NCBI GenBank assembly: GCA_965201045.1
Contig: OZ241746.1
Span: forward strand, 4,340,001 to 4,404,000
From: JAPORK01 sp026710285
GTDB taxonomy: Bacteria; Pseudomonadota; Gammaproteobacteria; Pseudomonadales; Endozoicomonadaceae
DNA: 64,000 nt
Direction of reading: 5' to 3'
Part shown: positions 10,676 through 20,069 of the stretch, piece after piece
Layout of the letters: each line of letters starts with the position of its first letter
Numbering within the stretch: position 1 is the first letter of the stretch
The notes under the pieces: generated by a model
Databases searched by the model: none
Seen by the model: the letters and a program-made list of their open reading frames with translations, nothing else
What the model was told of the DNA's origin: nothing
Translations under genes and position numbers: made by a program

Positions 10676-10904
10676 CACTCCAAACAATCTTTAATAATGA
10701 TGTTAAGAGTGCAACAGATAAATATTAGTGCCGAAGTTGTTTGAAAAACAAACATCCATGTTATTGTTTATCATAACCTAATAACAACAACAGAGATAAA
10801 TTAATGATTTATGTCAGATCAGGGAAAAGCTAGAGCTAGATCATCATCGTGAACGAAATTTGAAAACATATGACAGAATAAAATCTGTGGTATTGCACTA
10901 TGAA

Positions 10905-10943
10905 AACCGGACCTTTTTAAAGTCATTATTAAAAAGGTCGGTT
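10905..10943 (-). terminator. Probable terminator of the cmoA-cmoB transcript
   Basis: Positions 10929-10943 (including the cmoB stop codon) pair with 10905-10920, giving a stem built on AACCG-ACCTTTTTAA with one bulged base and an 8-base loop. The transcript then runs into TTTTCA. It is a rho-independent-like hairpin overlapping the gene end. Confidence 0.6.
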
Positions 10944-11921
10944 AGCAAGAATGGTTACCCGCAACGGTGCCGGATAACCCTCAATGGTTTTAGTTTTATC
11001 CTGAGGGTCAAGAAAATTTTTTAATGACTGACGCTGCATCCATTGTGTACTTCTTTGTTCCTCTGTAGAGGTATAATTTAAATTAACTACTCTGCTGTTG
11101 GTAAAATTTAGTCGCTTAAGCCACAGCAATAAATGATCTGTTGATGGCAAAAACCACACATTATTCATTTGAGCGTAACGATTTTCAGGAATAAGTACTG
11201 TTTTTTCATCACCATCGACTACCAGCGTTTCCAGCACTAACTCACCCCCCGGACGCAGTGCATGATACAAAGCACTCAAATGATCCAGCGGAGATTTCCG
11301 GTGATACAGAACACCCATAGAAAAAACCGTATCAAAAGCAGCTGTTTTTTGTGGAAAATCTTCCATACGCAACGGCAAAATATCAATGGGTAAATGGTAT
11401 CCTGCATAGCGTTTAAATGCCTGCAACTGTAGCATGAATAAAACAGAGGGATCAATACCTGTCACACGTCTTGCATGCTGACCCAACATGCGCCAGAGAT
11501 GATAGCCTGAACCACAACCAACATCTAAAATTAAGCGATTTTTCAGCGGTTGTAAATAGGGAAAAATTCGCTGCCATTTCCAGTCTGAACGCCATTCTGT
11601 ATCAATATATTCACCAAAAAAATCAAACGGACCTTTTCTCCAGGGACAAAGCCCTTTCAGACCTGTTTTCAGTGCTTGTTGTTGTTGCTGACTCAACGGT
11701 TGTTGTGCAGCCAACGTCAGTGCATGGTTATTCAAATGAACTGCTTTAACTACAATTTCAGGCAGTATTTCCAGTGCTTTACACCATATCTTCATCTCAC
11801 CATGTACATTTTTCTCCAATGTATCATGAACAGTTTGCTGTATTTTTTCTGTCCATGCTGCTAAAGGAGAGTTGGGTAACCATGAAAAAAAATCATTAAA
11901 CAGCGTTGTAGTCTTAATCAT
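10929..11921 (-). CDS. cmoB: tRNA U34 carboxymethyltransferase
   Basis: 330 residues (E. coli CmoB 323). It contains the class I methyltransferase motif LILDVGCGSGYHLWRMLG, a VTGIDPS segment, and the family region GPFDFFGEYIDTEWRSDWKW that is diagnostic for CmoB. The enzyme transfers carboxymethyl from carboxy-SAM to 5-hydroxyuridine at wobble position 34 of several tRNAs, giving cmo5U. Its start overlaps the end of cmoA by 4 bases (ATGA arrangement), so the two are translationally coupled. CmoA supplies the carboxy-SAM used here. Confidence 0.95.
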   Translation of the reverse strand: MIKTTTLFNDFFSWLPNSPLAAWTEKIQQTVHDTLEKNVHGEMKIWCKALEILPEIVVKAVHLNNHALTLAAQQPLSQQQQQALKTGLKGLCPWRKGPFDFFGEYIDTEWRSDWKWQRIFPYLQPLKNRLILDVGCGSGYHLWRMLGQHARRVTGIDPSVLFMLQLQAFKRYAGYHLPIDILPLRMEDFPQKTAAFDTVFSMGVLYHRKSPLDHLSALYHALRPGGELVLETLVVDGDEKTVLIPENRYAQMNNVWFLPSTDHLLLWLKRLNFTNSRVVNLNYTSTEEQRSTQWMQRQSLKNFLDPQDKTKTIEGYPAPLRVTILANRPF

Positions 11922-12646
11922 TTAATGGCCAAAATAGAAACAAAGTTAAAATGCTGAAACCATATTATTATTTGATTAAACCCGGCTATTTTAAGTCTCT
12001 GCTTATGTGTATCCAGTGATTCCGGTAACAATACATTAGCAATAGCATCGCGTTTCTTGCTAATTTCAAGCTGTGAATAACCGTTTGCCTTTTTAAAATC
12101 AAGTTGTAATGCTTCTAATATACGCTGTTTTTCATCTGTAAAAATAAGTTTTTCTGATAAAATTAAGGCGCCACCACTACGCATGCCAGCATTTATTTTT
12201 GTCAACAGAGGAAGACGTTTTGCAACAGGAATAAATTGCAACGTAAAATTCATTACAACCACGGATCCATTTTCTACAGGCGTTTCACAAATATCATCTT
12301 CTCTGATGATGACAGGCGTCTTATGTGTATCCTGATGCACACGCTGTCTTAACCGATTTAACATCGCAGATGAATTATCAACCGCAATAATTTTACAGTG
12401 CTTTCCTTCTACACCCTGACGCATTGCCAACGTGGATGCACCAAGCGAGCAACCTAAATCATATAAATTGGAATCTTCCTGGGCATAACGGGCAGTAATT
12501 AAGGGTAAAGAAGAGATAATTTCAGTGTAACCAGGCACTGATCTTTTAATCATATCAGAAAAAACACGGGCTACATTTTCATCAAATGTAAAGTCTGCTA
12601 CTGCAGGTCCGGGATGCTTATAAAGCTTATCAATACTGTCAGTCAT
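11918..12646 (-). CDS. cmoA: Carboxy-S-adenosyl-L-methionine synthase
   Basis: 242 residues (E. coli 247). It shows FTFDENVARVFSDMIKRSVPGY, the characteristic CmoA N-terminus, followed by LYDLGCSLGASTLAMRQ and the VVMNFTLQFIP motif. It converts SAM and prephenate into carboxy-SAM, the donor used by CmoB. It lies 71 bases after cdsA on the same strand and overlaps cmoB by 4 bases, so it may be read from both its own and the upstream rpsB-cdsA transcription. Confidence 0.95.
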   Translation of the reverse strand: MTDSIDKLYKHPGPAVADFTFDENVARVFSDMIKRSVPGYTEIISSLPLITARYAQEDSNLYDLGCSLGASTLAMRQGVEGKHCKIIAVDNSSAMLNRLRQRVHQDTHKTPVIIREDDICETPVENGSVVVMNFTLQFIPVAKRLPLLTKINAGMRSGGALILSEKLIFTDEKQRILEALQLDFKKANGYSQLEISKKRDAIANVLLPESLDTHKQRLKIAGFNQIIIWFQHFNFVSILAIK

Positions 12647-12717
12647 AATTAAGCCTGCAAATGAACCATCATTATAACCAACAGGACAATTTTTTCTATG
12701 GTAAGTACAGACATAAT

Positions 12718-13533
12718 TTAAAAACCGGTTAAAACACTCAAAAATATTGCAAAAACAGGTGCAGCAGCAGTAAGGCTATCGATACGATCTAACAGACCAC
12801 CATGCCCGGGAATAATATTACTACTGTCTTTGATGCCGCGTTCACGTTTAAACATACTCTCAAGCAGGTCACCCGCAATAGAAAAAGCTACAATAACAAC
12901 AGAAGCAACGGAGATTCCAACCAAATAAAACCAGGAAAATCCTCCTGCTATTTTAGCTACTACCGCAGAACCAATAGCAACAATAACAGCTGCTGCGATA
13001 GCTCCCTGCCAGGTTTTTCCCGGACTGACCTGGACAAGCAGTTTATGACGACCAAACCAGTTACCAAAAAAGTAAGCAGCAATATCTGCAATCCAGATAA
13101 TACTAAACAGACAAAGCAGAGCAACAGCGCCATTTTCACGTGTTCGTATGAAGACAAGCGCCTGCCATGCGGGTATTAATACCAGCCAGCCAATGATCAG
13201 CTTAACAATTTTTGGTTGCCATGCTTTTTTTGATTCAGGATAACTGAGGATAAACATTACGGCCAAAATCCACCAGGCAAAACCTGTGCCCAAAAAAAAA
13301 CCATAGCCTTCGGCTTTAGAGGAAAAAAACAGCAATGCTCCGGTAATCAGAGCGTAAAAAATGCGGAGTGGCTGCCAACTCAGATCAGCAATATTAGCCC
13401 ACTCCCATGCTGCAACCAGAAGGATAACCCCAGTAATCAGACAAAATACATTAACTGAAAGTAAAAATATAACGATCAATGCCAGTGGTATCATAATAGC
13501 TGCTGCTATCGTTCTCTGTTTCAGCTTCGACAT
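12718..13533 (-). CDS. cdsA: Phosphatidate cytidylyltransferase
   Basis: 271 residues with about eight membrane helices. The CdsA signature is present near the C-terminus (KRERGIKDSSNIIPGHGG then LLDRIDSL), with DIAAYFFGNWFGRHKL and SPGKTWQGA further upstream. It makes CDP-diacylglycerol from phosphatidate and CTP in the inner membrane, the branch point of phospholipid synthesis. It follows uppS in the conserved proteobacterial order frr-uppS-cdsA, here with a 221-base gap, longer than usual. Confidence 0.96.
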   Translation of the reverse strand: MSKLKQRTIAAAIMIPLALIVIFLLSVNVFCLITGVILLVAAWEWANIADLSWQPLRIFYALITGALLFFSSKAEGYGFFLGTGFAWWILAVMFILSYPESKKAWQPKIVKLIIGWLVLIPAWQALVFIRTRENGAVALLCLFSIIWIADIAAYFFGNWFGRHKLLVQVSPGKTWQGAIAAAVIVAIGSAVVAKIAGGFSWFYLVGISVASVVIVAFSIAGDLLESMFKRERGIKDSSNIIPGHGGLLDRIDSLTAAAPVFAIFLSVLTGF

Positions 13534-13754
13534 TATCTCTATCCTGTTGCCATCATGTGTTGTTTATAAGTTCAGTTCACTATTTGTAACAAACTCGTAT
13601 TTTTTATACAAATACCTTATTACTCTACCGGTATTGATATTTTAAAAAAACAGCTTTAGTTTGTTACACTATTTTGATTAATTGTATATCTTACATCAAT
13701 AAATTATTTTTTTAGCCAATAATTTATTGATAATTTAACAAACACAGATAAACT

Positions 13755-14591
13755 TCAAAAGCTATTATCGCCGTTTGATAACGAGCAGGATGCTTTTGTT
13801 TGTTCATCCAGTAAACCAAAGCGTCGCTGACGAGAGGCATAAGAGAGCATAGCCTTATAAAATGTTTTTTGATCAAAATCTGGCCATAACGTATTGGTGA
13901 AATACAATTCCGTATAAGCACTTTGCCACAACATAAAATTACTCAAACGACATTCTCCGCCTGTACGAATCAATAAATCAGGTGGAGAAATATTTTCAGT
14001 TGCCAGATGTTGTTGTAACAAATCTTCTGTAATTTGATCGGGGTGCAACTCACCAGACTGCACTTTATAAGCGAGCTGACGTGCGGATTGAGCAATGTCC
14101 CATTGTCCGCCATAATTGGCGGCAATAATCAATGTAAACTGATCATTCGTGCAGGTCATTGATTCTGCTTTTGCGATACTTTCCTGAATAGCAGAACTGA
14201 ATGCGCTGGTATTACCAATAATTTTTAACCGAATACCATTTTTATGCAGTGTTTTTACTTCTTGTTGTAAAGTGACAAGGAATAATTCCATTAAAGCATT
14301 GACTTCTTTTTTTGGACGCCCCCAGTTTTCACTGGAAAAAGCAAACAGAGAGAGTGTTTTAATATTATAGTCACGACAACACTCAATAACAGTACGTACT
14401 GCTTTTATTCCGGCACGATGTCCACCGGTTAGTTGTTTTAGTTTATTACGCTTTGCCCAGCGATTATTACCATCCATAATCACTGCAACATGTTGAGGTA
14501 AACGTTCCGCAAGAATAGGTTGTGATGTGTCATTTGTTGAATCTTCTTTCGGCAATATTTGTTTAGATACAAGCTGCCTTAATTCACGCAT
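13755..14591 (-). CDS. uppS: Undecaprenyl diphosphate synthase
   Basis: 278 residues; E. coli UppS (IspU) is 253. The extra length is an N-terminal extension of about 25 residues and a short polar tail. Motif HVAVIMDGNNRWAKRN contains the catalytic Asp, and GHRAGIKAVR, SLFAFSSENWGRP and PPDLLIRTGGECRLSNFMLWQSAYTELYF are all present. It condenses isopentenyl units onto farnesyl diphosphate to build the lipid carrier for peptidoglycan and other surface polymers. It lies in the frr-uppS-cdsA order. Confidence 0.96.
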   Translation of the reverse strand: MRELRQLVSKQILPKEDSTNDTSQPILAERLPQHVAVIMDGNNRWAKRNKLKQLTGGHRAGIKAVRTVIECCRDYNIKTLSLFAFSSENWGRPKKEVNALMELFLVTLQQEVKTLHKNGIRLKIIGNTSAFSSAIQESIAKAESMTCTNDQFTLIIAANYGGQWDIAQSARQLAYKVQSGELHPDQITEDLLQQHLATENISPPDLLIRTGGECRLSNFMLWQSAYTELYFTNTLWPDFDQKTFYKAMLSYASRQRRFGLLDEQTKASCSLSNGDNSF

Positions 14592-14656
14592 AATAATGCC
14601 ATCTCAAAGTATATGATTGATTTGTATTGGTTGTATAAATGGATAACAAAAACGGT

Positions 14657-15214
14657 TTAAATTTCCACTAATTCTTGCTCTTTTGTCGCCAGTAGCCTAT
14701 CTGCTTTACCCGTGTACTCATCGGTGATTTGCTGGATTTCATCCTGCACACGGTGACTATCGTCTTCACCAATGTGTTTTTCTTTTTCATACATTTTTAT
14801 TTCATCCACGGCATCTCTGCGGATATTACGGATCGCGACTCTTGACTGTTCCGTTTCATTTTTTGCCTGACGAATATAATTTTTACGTGATTCTTCTGTT
14901 AACGCCGGAAGAGGTACATGAATAACTTCACCACTGGAAGATGGATTAAGCCCTAAATTAGATTTTAAAATCGCTTTTTCAACCTCTGAAATCATATTTT
15001 TTTCCCACACACGTATAGCCAGGGTTCTGGCATCCTGTACGGTAACATTTGCTATCTGATTCAGTGGTGTGTCTGCACCATAATAATTTACTCGTATACT
15101 ATCCAGCAAGCTGGTATGCGCACGTCCTGTCCGAATTTTTGTAAAAGCATTTTGAAGTGCATCCAGACATTTCTGCATGCGTTGACGGGTATTATTTTTA
15201 ATATCATTTATCAT
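14657..15214 (-). CDS. frr: Ribosome recycling factor
   Basis: 185 residues, exactly the family length. IRTGRAHTSLLDSIRVNYYGADTPLNQIANV and LNPSSSGEVIHVPLPALTEESRKN are typical RRF segments, and the C-terminal helix contains the usual DSHRVQDEIQQITDEYTGKAD. With EF-G it splits post-termination ribosomes. It lies between pyrH and uppS on the same strand. Confidence 0.97.
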   Translation of the reverse strand: MINDIKNNTRQRMQKCLDALQNAFTKIRTGRAHTSLLDSIRVNYYGADTPLNQIANVTVQDARTLAIRVWEKNMISEVEKAILKSNLGLNPSSSGEVIHVPLPALTEESRKNYIRQAKNETEQSRVAIRNIRRDAVDEIKMYEKEKHIGEDDSHRVQDEIQQITDEYTGKADRLLATKEQELVEI

Positions 15215-15382
15215 ACATTTATTCTCTTGAATAACAAATTATACTTCACTGGTATTTCTATAGTTAGTGTTTAAAAATTTGTTCATAAGCTTTTTACCGG
15301 TTACAAAACAAACCATAATTTCATTTCTTGTTGTTTTCATTTTTTGCAAAAGATAATGAACAAGCACTAAAAAATTTAGTCA

Positions 15383-16129
15383 CTATTTGTATACAAGCGT
15401 CCCTTCATCTTCTCCATAAATGAGGCGTTGTAATATGTTTTTTTCATTAATGTCAAAAATCCGTAATGGTTTATTATGCTCTCTCATGAGGCACATAGCT
15501 GTCAAATCCATTACCTTTAATTTCTTTTGCAGTGCTTCATCATAAGAAATCCTGGTGTATTTTTCTGCATCAGGATGTAACAGAGGATCATCACTATAAA
15601 TACCATCCACCTTTGTTGCTTTCATCACAATATCAGCTTCGGTTTCTATTCCTCTCAGACAAGCAGCTGTATCAGTGGTAAACAGAGGATTACCCGTTCC
15701 GCCGGCAAAAATAACCACATGATTTTTTTGCAAATATTCTATTGCTTTTTGTCTGTTATATGCCGGTGCAATGCCCTGCATGTCTATGGCAGACATAGTT
15801 ATCGCCGGAACATTTGCTGCAATTAATGCATCTTTCATCGCCAGTGCATTCATTACCGTAGCAAGCATGCCCATATGATCACCGGTTACCCGATTAATAC
15901 CTGATTTTTCAAGAGCAAACCCTCTGAAGATATTACCCCCACCAATAACCAACCCTATTTGCACACCCAACTTAGAAATAGCCGCAATATTTTTTGCAAA
16001 ATAATTTAGTCTCTCGGTATTAATACCAAAGGACTGTTCTCCCATTAAAATTTCACCACTCAATTTTAAAAGAATACGGCGATAGTGAATGTTCGGGTCA
16101 GCTTGTGAAGCTTCATGCACAGAAGACAT
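15383..16129 (-). CDS. pyrH: Uridylate kinase
   Basis: 248 residues (E. coli 241; the extra residues are at the N-terminus). It contains RRILLKLSGEILMGEQ, the glycine-rich VIGGGNIFRG, the GDHMGMLATVMNALA block and FAGGTGNPLFTTDTAA, all diagnostic of bacterial UMP kinase. It phosphorylates UMP to UDP and is hexameric in the cytosol. It lies between tsf and frr in the conserved order, with an unusually long 324-base gap before it that probably holds its own promoter. Confidence 0.97.
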   Translation of the reverse strand: MSSVHEASQADPNIHYRRILLKLSGEILMGEQSFGINTERLNYFAKNIAAISKLGVQIGLVIGGGNIFRGFALEKSGINRVTGDHMGMLATVMNALAMKDALIAANVPAITMSAIDMQGIAPAYNRQKAIEYLQKNHVVIFAGGTGNPLFTTDTAACLRGIETEADIVMKATKVDGIYSDDPLLHPDAEKYTRISYDEALQKKLKVMDLTAMCLMREHNKPLRIFDINEKNILQRLIYGEDEGTLVYK

Positions 16130-16453
16130 GCGGTCTTTTATCCTAAATAAATTTTTTAAGTCGGTTCGGTCATTTTAAAATTTTGTTCAGTCTACAGGAA
16201 CCCGTTCAACCAGACAACACTGAAATATAAAAATTATCTAAAAAGTAATTCCAAACTGATTAAGATGACAAAACATTAACAGACTCCGGTTTAACAACAT
16301 TCCGGACAACTTTTAGAAGTTATGGGTTTACCCAAATTAACAATTTTTATAAAACTGTCCGGATTGCTGATAAATATATAACAAAAATACCCCGTACTGC
16401 TATGCAAAAAAACAAAGTTGGGTATTCTTTGCGTAAATTCCGTTTAATTAAAC
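16130..16453. other. Gap between tsf and pyrH
   Basis: 324 AT-rich bases with no coding frame. It contains a terminator-like hairpin just after tsf (separate entry) and presumably a pyrH promoter. I could not assign promoter hexamers by eye. Confidence 0.4.
16380..16426 (-). terminator. Terminator-like hairpin after tsf
   Basis: On the minus strand AATACCC (16426-16420) can pair with GGGTATT (16392-16386), followed by a TTTTGT run. The loop is long (27 bases), so it may be a partial attenuator rather than a strong terminator. It sits 28 bases after the tsf stop. Confidence 0.45.
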
Positions 16454-17308
16454 TTACAGATTTGCCTGTGCACGCACTTCTGCTGCAAAATCAACGGTCT
16501 CTTTTTCTATGCCTTCTCCTACTTCAAAGCGAACAAACTGTGTAATGGTTGAATCAGCTTTTTCCACTAACTGACCTACTGTTACATCAGGATCTTTAAT
16601 AAATGCTTGTTCTGTCAGGCTGTTTTCAGATAAAAATTTCCTGATCCGCCCGTCAACCATTTTTTCAACAATTACAGCAGGCTTGCCACTTTTATTTGCT
16701 TGTTCACGGAAAATTTCTTTTTCTTTTTCCACGATGGCTTCAGGCATATTTTCAGGACTGATAACTTCAGGATTGGTTGCCGCTATATGCAAAGCAACAT
16801 CATAAGCCAGTGATTTATCTCCATTCTTTAATGCAGTTAATACTGCAATACGCTTATTACCGTGAAGATAAGCGTTAACAATTTCACCTTCAACCATAGT
16901 TAAGCGACGAATTGAAATATTTTCTCCTACTTTTTGCACCAGCTCCAGACGCTCTGCTTCCATTTTTTCAACCAGCTGATCATAGGTTATTCCACGCTGA
17001 TCAAATGCCTGTTCAACTGTATTTTCTACAAAGCGGGTAAAATTTTCATCTCTTGAAGCAAAATCAGTTTCACTGTTAATTTCAACCATGATACCCCATG
17101 TGTTATCATCGCTTACTTTTACCGCAATAATACCTTCTGCTGCAATACGCCCTGCCTTTTTAGCTGCCTTTGCCTGACCTGATTTACGTAACTCTTCAAT
17201 CGCTTTTTCAATATTACCATCTACTGCTATGAGTGCTTTTTTACACTCCAGCATACCCAGACCGGTACGTTCACGCAGCTCTTTAATTAAAGCCGTAGAG
17301 ATAGCCAT
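16454..17308 (-). CDS. tsf: Elongation factor Ts
   Basis: 284 residues (E. coli 283). It shows the EF-Ts signatures LRERTGLGMLECKKAL near the N-terminus and VEINSETDFASRDENF around residue 75. It is the guanine-nucleotide exchange factor for EF-Tu. It follows rpsB after a 223-base gap that contains a hairpin, as in many gammaproteobacteria. Confidence 0.97.
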   Translation of the reverse strand: MAISTALIKELRERTGLGMLECKKALIAVDGNIEKAIEELRKSGQAKAAKKAGRIAAEGIIAVKVSDDNTWGIMVEINSETDFASRDENFTRFVENTVEQAFDQRGITYDQLVEKMEAERLELVQKVGENISIRRLTMVEGEIVNAYLHGNKRIAVLTALKNGDKSLAYDVALHIAATNPEVISPENMPEAIVEKEKEIFREQANKSGKPAVIVEKMVDGRIRKFLSENSLTEQAFIKDPDVTVGQLVEKADSTITQFVRFEVGEGIEKETVDFAAEVRAQANL

Positions 17309-17440
17309 TTTCTCATCCTCTTAAATTTTAACAGTAACCCTTACAAAGGGTTACATTATATTATGTCGCTATTGTCAACCAGCACTATTCAGTGTTTATT
17401 GCAATTGTTTACAATATCTAGATTATTGTAAAAGATTATT

Positions 17441-17474
17441 CATACAAAAGAGGTCTGATTGACTCATCAGACCT
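17441..17474 (-). terminator. Hairpin between rpsB and tsf (attenuator-like)
   Basis: Arms AGGTCTGAT (17451-17459) and ATCAGACCT (17466-17474) are perfect 9-base reverse complements with a 6-base loop. On the minus strand the stem is followed by CTTTTGT, a weak T-run. The position between rpsB and tsf matches where E. coli has partial termination. Confidence 0.65.
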
Positions 17475-17531
17475 GATCAAAAGATAAACACTTAAGAAGC
17501 ATTGCCTTTACAGAAAGACTTTTACTTTTAG

Positions 17532-18647
17532 TTAATCCTTAGTCTTTTTCTGTTTTTTTTCTTCTGCTGCTTCCTGCGATTTTTTTTCTGCTACTGCATT
17601 TTTCGGTGCAGCCTTTTTAGTTTTCTCTTTCGCAGAAACTTTAACCTCTTCAGCAACAGGTGCTACTGCAACATCTTCTTCTTTCTTTTCTTCGGCTGCA
17701 CTGTCTTCTTTGACAGCATTGTCTTCAGACGAATTATCATCAGATTTTTGCTCTTCGGCACTATCAGTTTCAGGCTGATCTTTGCTGCCATCTGATTTTA
17801 CTTCTTCTGCAGTATTCTCTTCAGTCTTTGGTGTTTCTGACTCAGGTTCCAGAATTTTTGCAGCATCATCCAGCACCTGTATAGCATCGCTCAGTGTTTT
17901 TATTTTATCAGTTACGACATTCTTTTCAATAACAACAGGCTCTTCTTCTGTCCCTGTTGTAAGCGCCGCACGACTCTCCAAAATAGCATCAGCAACAGAT
18001 GAAGCGTATAACTCAATAGCGCGTAAACCATCATCATTACCCGGAATAACGTAATCAATGCCATCGGGTGAGCTGTTAGTATCTACAACACCAATTGTTG
18101 GAATATTTAATCTGTTCGCTTCCTGAACAGCAATTTTTTCGTGGTTTACATCAACAATAAACAGTGCATCCGGCAGACCACCCATATCTTTAATGCCGCC
18201 GAGAGATTGTTCCAGTTTTTCTAACTGACGCATATTCATTAATGCTTCTTTTTTGGTCAGGCGTTCGAATAAGCCTTCATCACGCTGTGCAGTCAGACGG
18301 CGTAAACGACGAATGGACTGGCGAATTGTTTTATAATTGGTCAGCATACCACCCAGCCAGCGGTAATCAACATAAGGCATGCCACAGCGTTGTGCCTGCT
18401 CTCTGATGATTTTTCTGGCAGCACGTTTGGTGCCTACAAAAAGGACCGTATTATTCTTACCAGAAATGAGTTTACCGACAAAATTGAGTGCGCCCCTGAA
18501 GGCAACAATCGTTTTTTCAAGGTTGATGATATGAATCTTATTGCGTTCACCAAAAATGTAACGCGCCATTTTTGGGTTCCAGTTACAGGTTTGGTGACCA
18601 AAATGTATACCTGCTTCCAGCATGTCACGCATAGACTTTTTAGACAT
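17532..18647 (-). CDS. rpsB: 30S ribosomal protein S2 with long charged C-terminal extension
   Basis: 371 residues against about 241 in E. coli. Residues 1-225 are a normal S2 ([84 protein letters not shown]). From about residue 230 a low-complexity tail rich in Glu, Lys, Ala and Ser follows, first acidic ([17 protein letters not shown]) and ending lysine-rich (EKKQKKTKD). The tail is in frame with no stop or repeat slippage visible. It is first in the rpsB-tsf-pyrH-frr-uppS-cdsA group. Core function is certain; the role of the tail is unknown. Confidence 0.96.
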   Translation of the reverse strand: MSKKSMRDMLEAGIHFGHQTCNWNPKMARYIFGERNKIHIINLEKTIVAFRGALNFVGKLISGKNNTVLFVGTKRAARKIIREQAQRCGMPYVDYRWLGGMLTNYKTIRQSIRRLRRLTAQRDEGLFERLTKKEALMNMRQLEKLEQSLGGIKDMGGLPDALFIVDVNHEKIAVQEANRLNIPTIGVVDTNSSPDGIDYVIPGNDDGLRAIELYASSVADAILESRAALTTGTEEEPVVIEKNVVTDKIKTLSDAIQVLDDAAKILEPESETPKTEENTAEEVKSDGSKDQPETDSAEEQKSDDNSSEDNAVKEDSAAEEKKEEDVAVAPVAEEVKVSAKEKTKKAAPKNAVAEKKSQEAAEEKKQKKTKD

Positions 18648-19088
18648 AAAAATTCCTATATTTTAAGGGTTAAACCTCCACACACCCCAATACCAAACCT
18701 GATTTCTTAATAAATTAAGAGCACAGGCACCCAAAGTATTGTGTCGGTGCATGTGTGAGATTGTAGTTACAACTAATGTTGTTCGAAATAAAAACGCTGT
18801 ATTTATAACACTTATTAGCTAAAAAGAAAAGTGTTTTTTTTTCTAATTGCCGTTAATAAATGAAATGTATCTTATAACCTATTGATTTAACTAGATTAAG
18901 GTTTTAGCAAACCAATCGCAATCATTATTGCAATTACAATGCTTCTGGCATAGATGATAATTCCTGAATGCGTATAATCAAGCAAAAAATTTCAACAATC
19001 TGAAAAATAAGCTTTGCAATAATTCCTAAATTCAGGCGAATGTATACTGTGTAAAAACATCTGTTCAGACACAGCTTCACTACTTTAG
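18648..19088. other. rpsB upstream region
   Basis: 441 bases between trbB and rpsB, both minus strand. It should hold the rpsB promoter and leader. I see no gene. The GCACCGACACAATAC segment near 18738-18753 could be part of a structured leader for S2 autoregulation, but this is not demonstrated. Confidence 0.4.
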
Positions 19089-20045
19089 TTATACTTCATT
19101 TGTAATATTTTGTAGTGTATATTGATTATTTTCAAATCCAGAAACTTCAGCCAGCTCTTTTATAACAGGATATATACCTGCCGTCTTCTCAATATAAATA
19201 ATTAAATCAACCACCTGGGCAATTAACTGTTGTGATCGGTGTGGACTAACTTCCATTACTAAATCTTCAAGACGCTGCAATGCACCTGCCGAACTGTTTG
19301 CGTGTAGTGTAGCAATACCTCCACCATGCCCTGTGTTCCAGGCCTTTAAAAGGTCAAGTGCTGCACCATCTCTTACTTCTCCAATAATAATTCTGTCTGG
19401 TCGCATGCGTAATGTACCGGCAAGGCATTCACGCATGGTCAAATTTTCTGTGGTTACAAGACGAACATAATCTTTTGCATAAACATTAAGCTCGGGTGTA
19501 TCTTCTATAATGATTATCCGCTCATTAACATTAGAAATTAATTGCAAAAATGTATTTGCCAATGTTGTTTTTCCTGAACCGGTACCTCCACAGATGATAA
19601 TATTTTTTTTATCTTTAATATTTTGGATTATTTTATCTGCCTGATATTGTGTCATGGACTTTTGTTCTATCCAATCTTCAAGCTTAATAGCAGCTACCAC
19701 CTGCTTTCTGATACAAAAAGCAGGTTGTGAAGTAACCGGAGGAAGCCACCCCTGAAATCTGGCATTATAATGTTTTAAAGCAGCTGAGATAACAGGATTT
19801 TTTTTAGTAATGTGCTTTTTATTTAAGGAAGCAACGACAGAAATAATACGTCGTACTTCTACAGGTGACAAAGTATATGCTTTAATCAGTTTCTTTCCTG
19901 CTGTCAAGGTTTCCACCCATAAACTTCCATCCGGATTTACCATGATTTCTTTAACATCATCTTGTTTCAGGTAAGAAACAATTTTGTCGCCAAGACTAAT
20001 ATCCAGAAGCGCAATACGCTGTTGCTCAGAATTCATTTTAATCAT
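19089..20045 (-). CDS. trbB: T4SS hexameric ATPase, TrbB/VirB11-like
   Basis: 318 residues. It carries a Walker A motif IICGGTGSGKTTLANTF near residue 150, a Walker B/Asp box IIIIEDTPEL, and the secretion-ATPase block MRPDRIIIGEVRDGAALDLLKAWNTGHGGG with ATLHANSS. The N-terminal part (VKEIMVNPDGSLWVE) matches TrbB of P-type conjugation systems better than VirB11. It powers pilus assembly and substrate transfer at the inner membrane. It is last in the T4SS gene cluster, whereas trbB is first in RK2. A second ATG four codons in is an alternative start. Confidence 0.88.
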   Translation of the reverse strand: MIKMNSEQQRIALLDISLGDKIVSYLKQDDVKEIMVNPDGSLWVETLTAGKKLIKAYTLSPVEVRRIISVVASLNKKHITKKNPVISAALKHYNARFQGWLPPVTSQPAFCIRKQVVAAIKLEDWIEQKSMTQYQADKIIQNIKDKKNIIICGGTGSGKTTLANTFLQLISNVNERIIIIEDTPELNVYAKDYVRLVTTENLTMRECLAGTLRMRPDRIIIGEVRDGAALDLLKAWNTGHGGGIATLHANSSAGALQRLEDLVMEVSPHRSQQLIAQVVDLIIYIEKTAGIYPVIKELAEVSGFENNQYTLQNITNEV

Positions 20046-20069
20046 CCACAGATATTATTCTACCAATAA

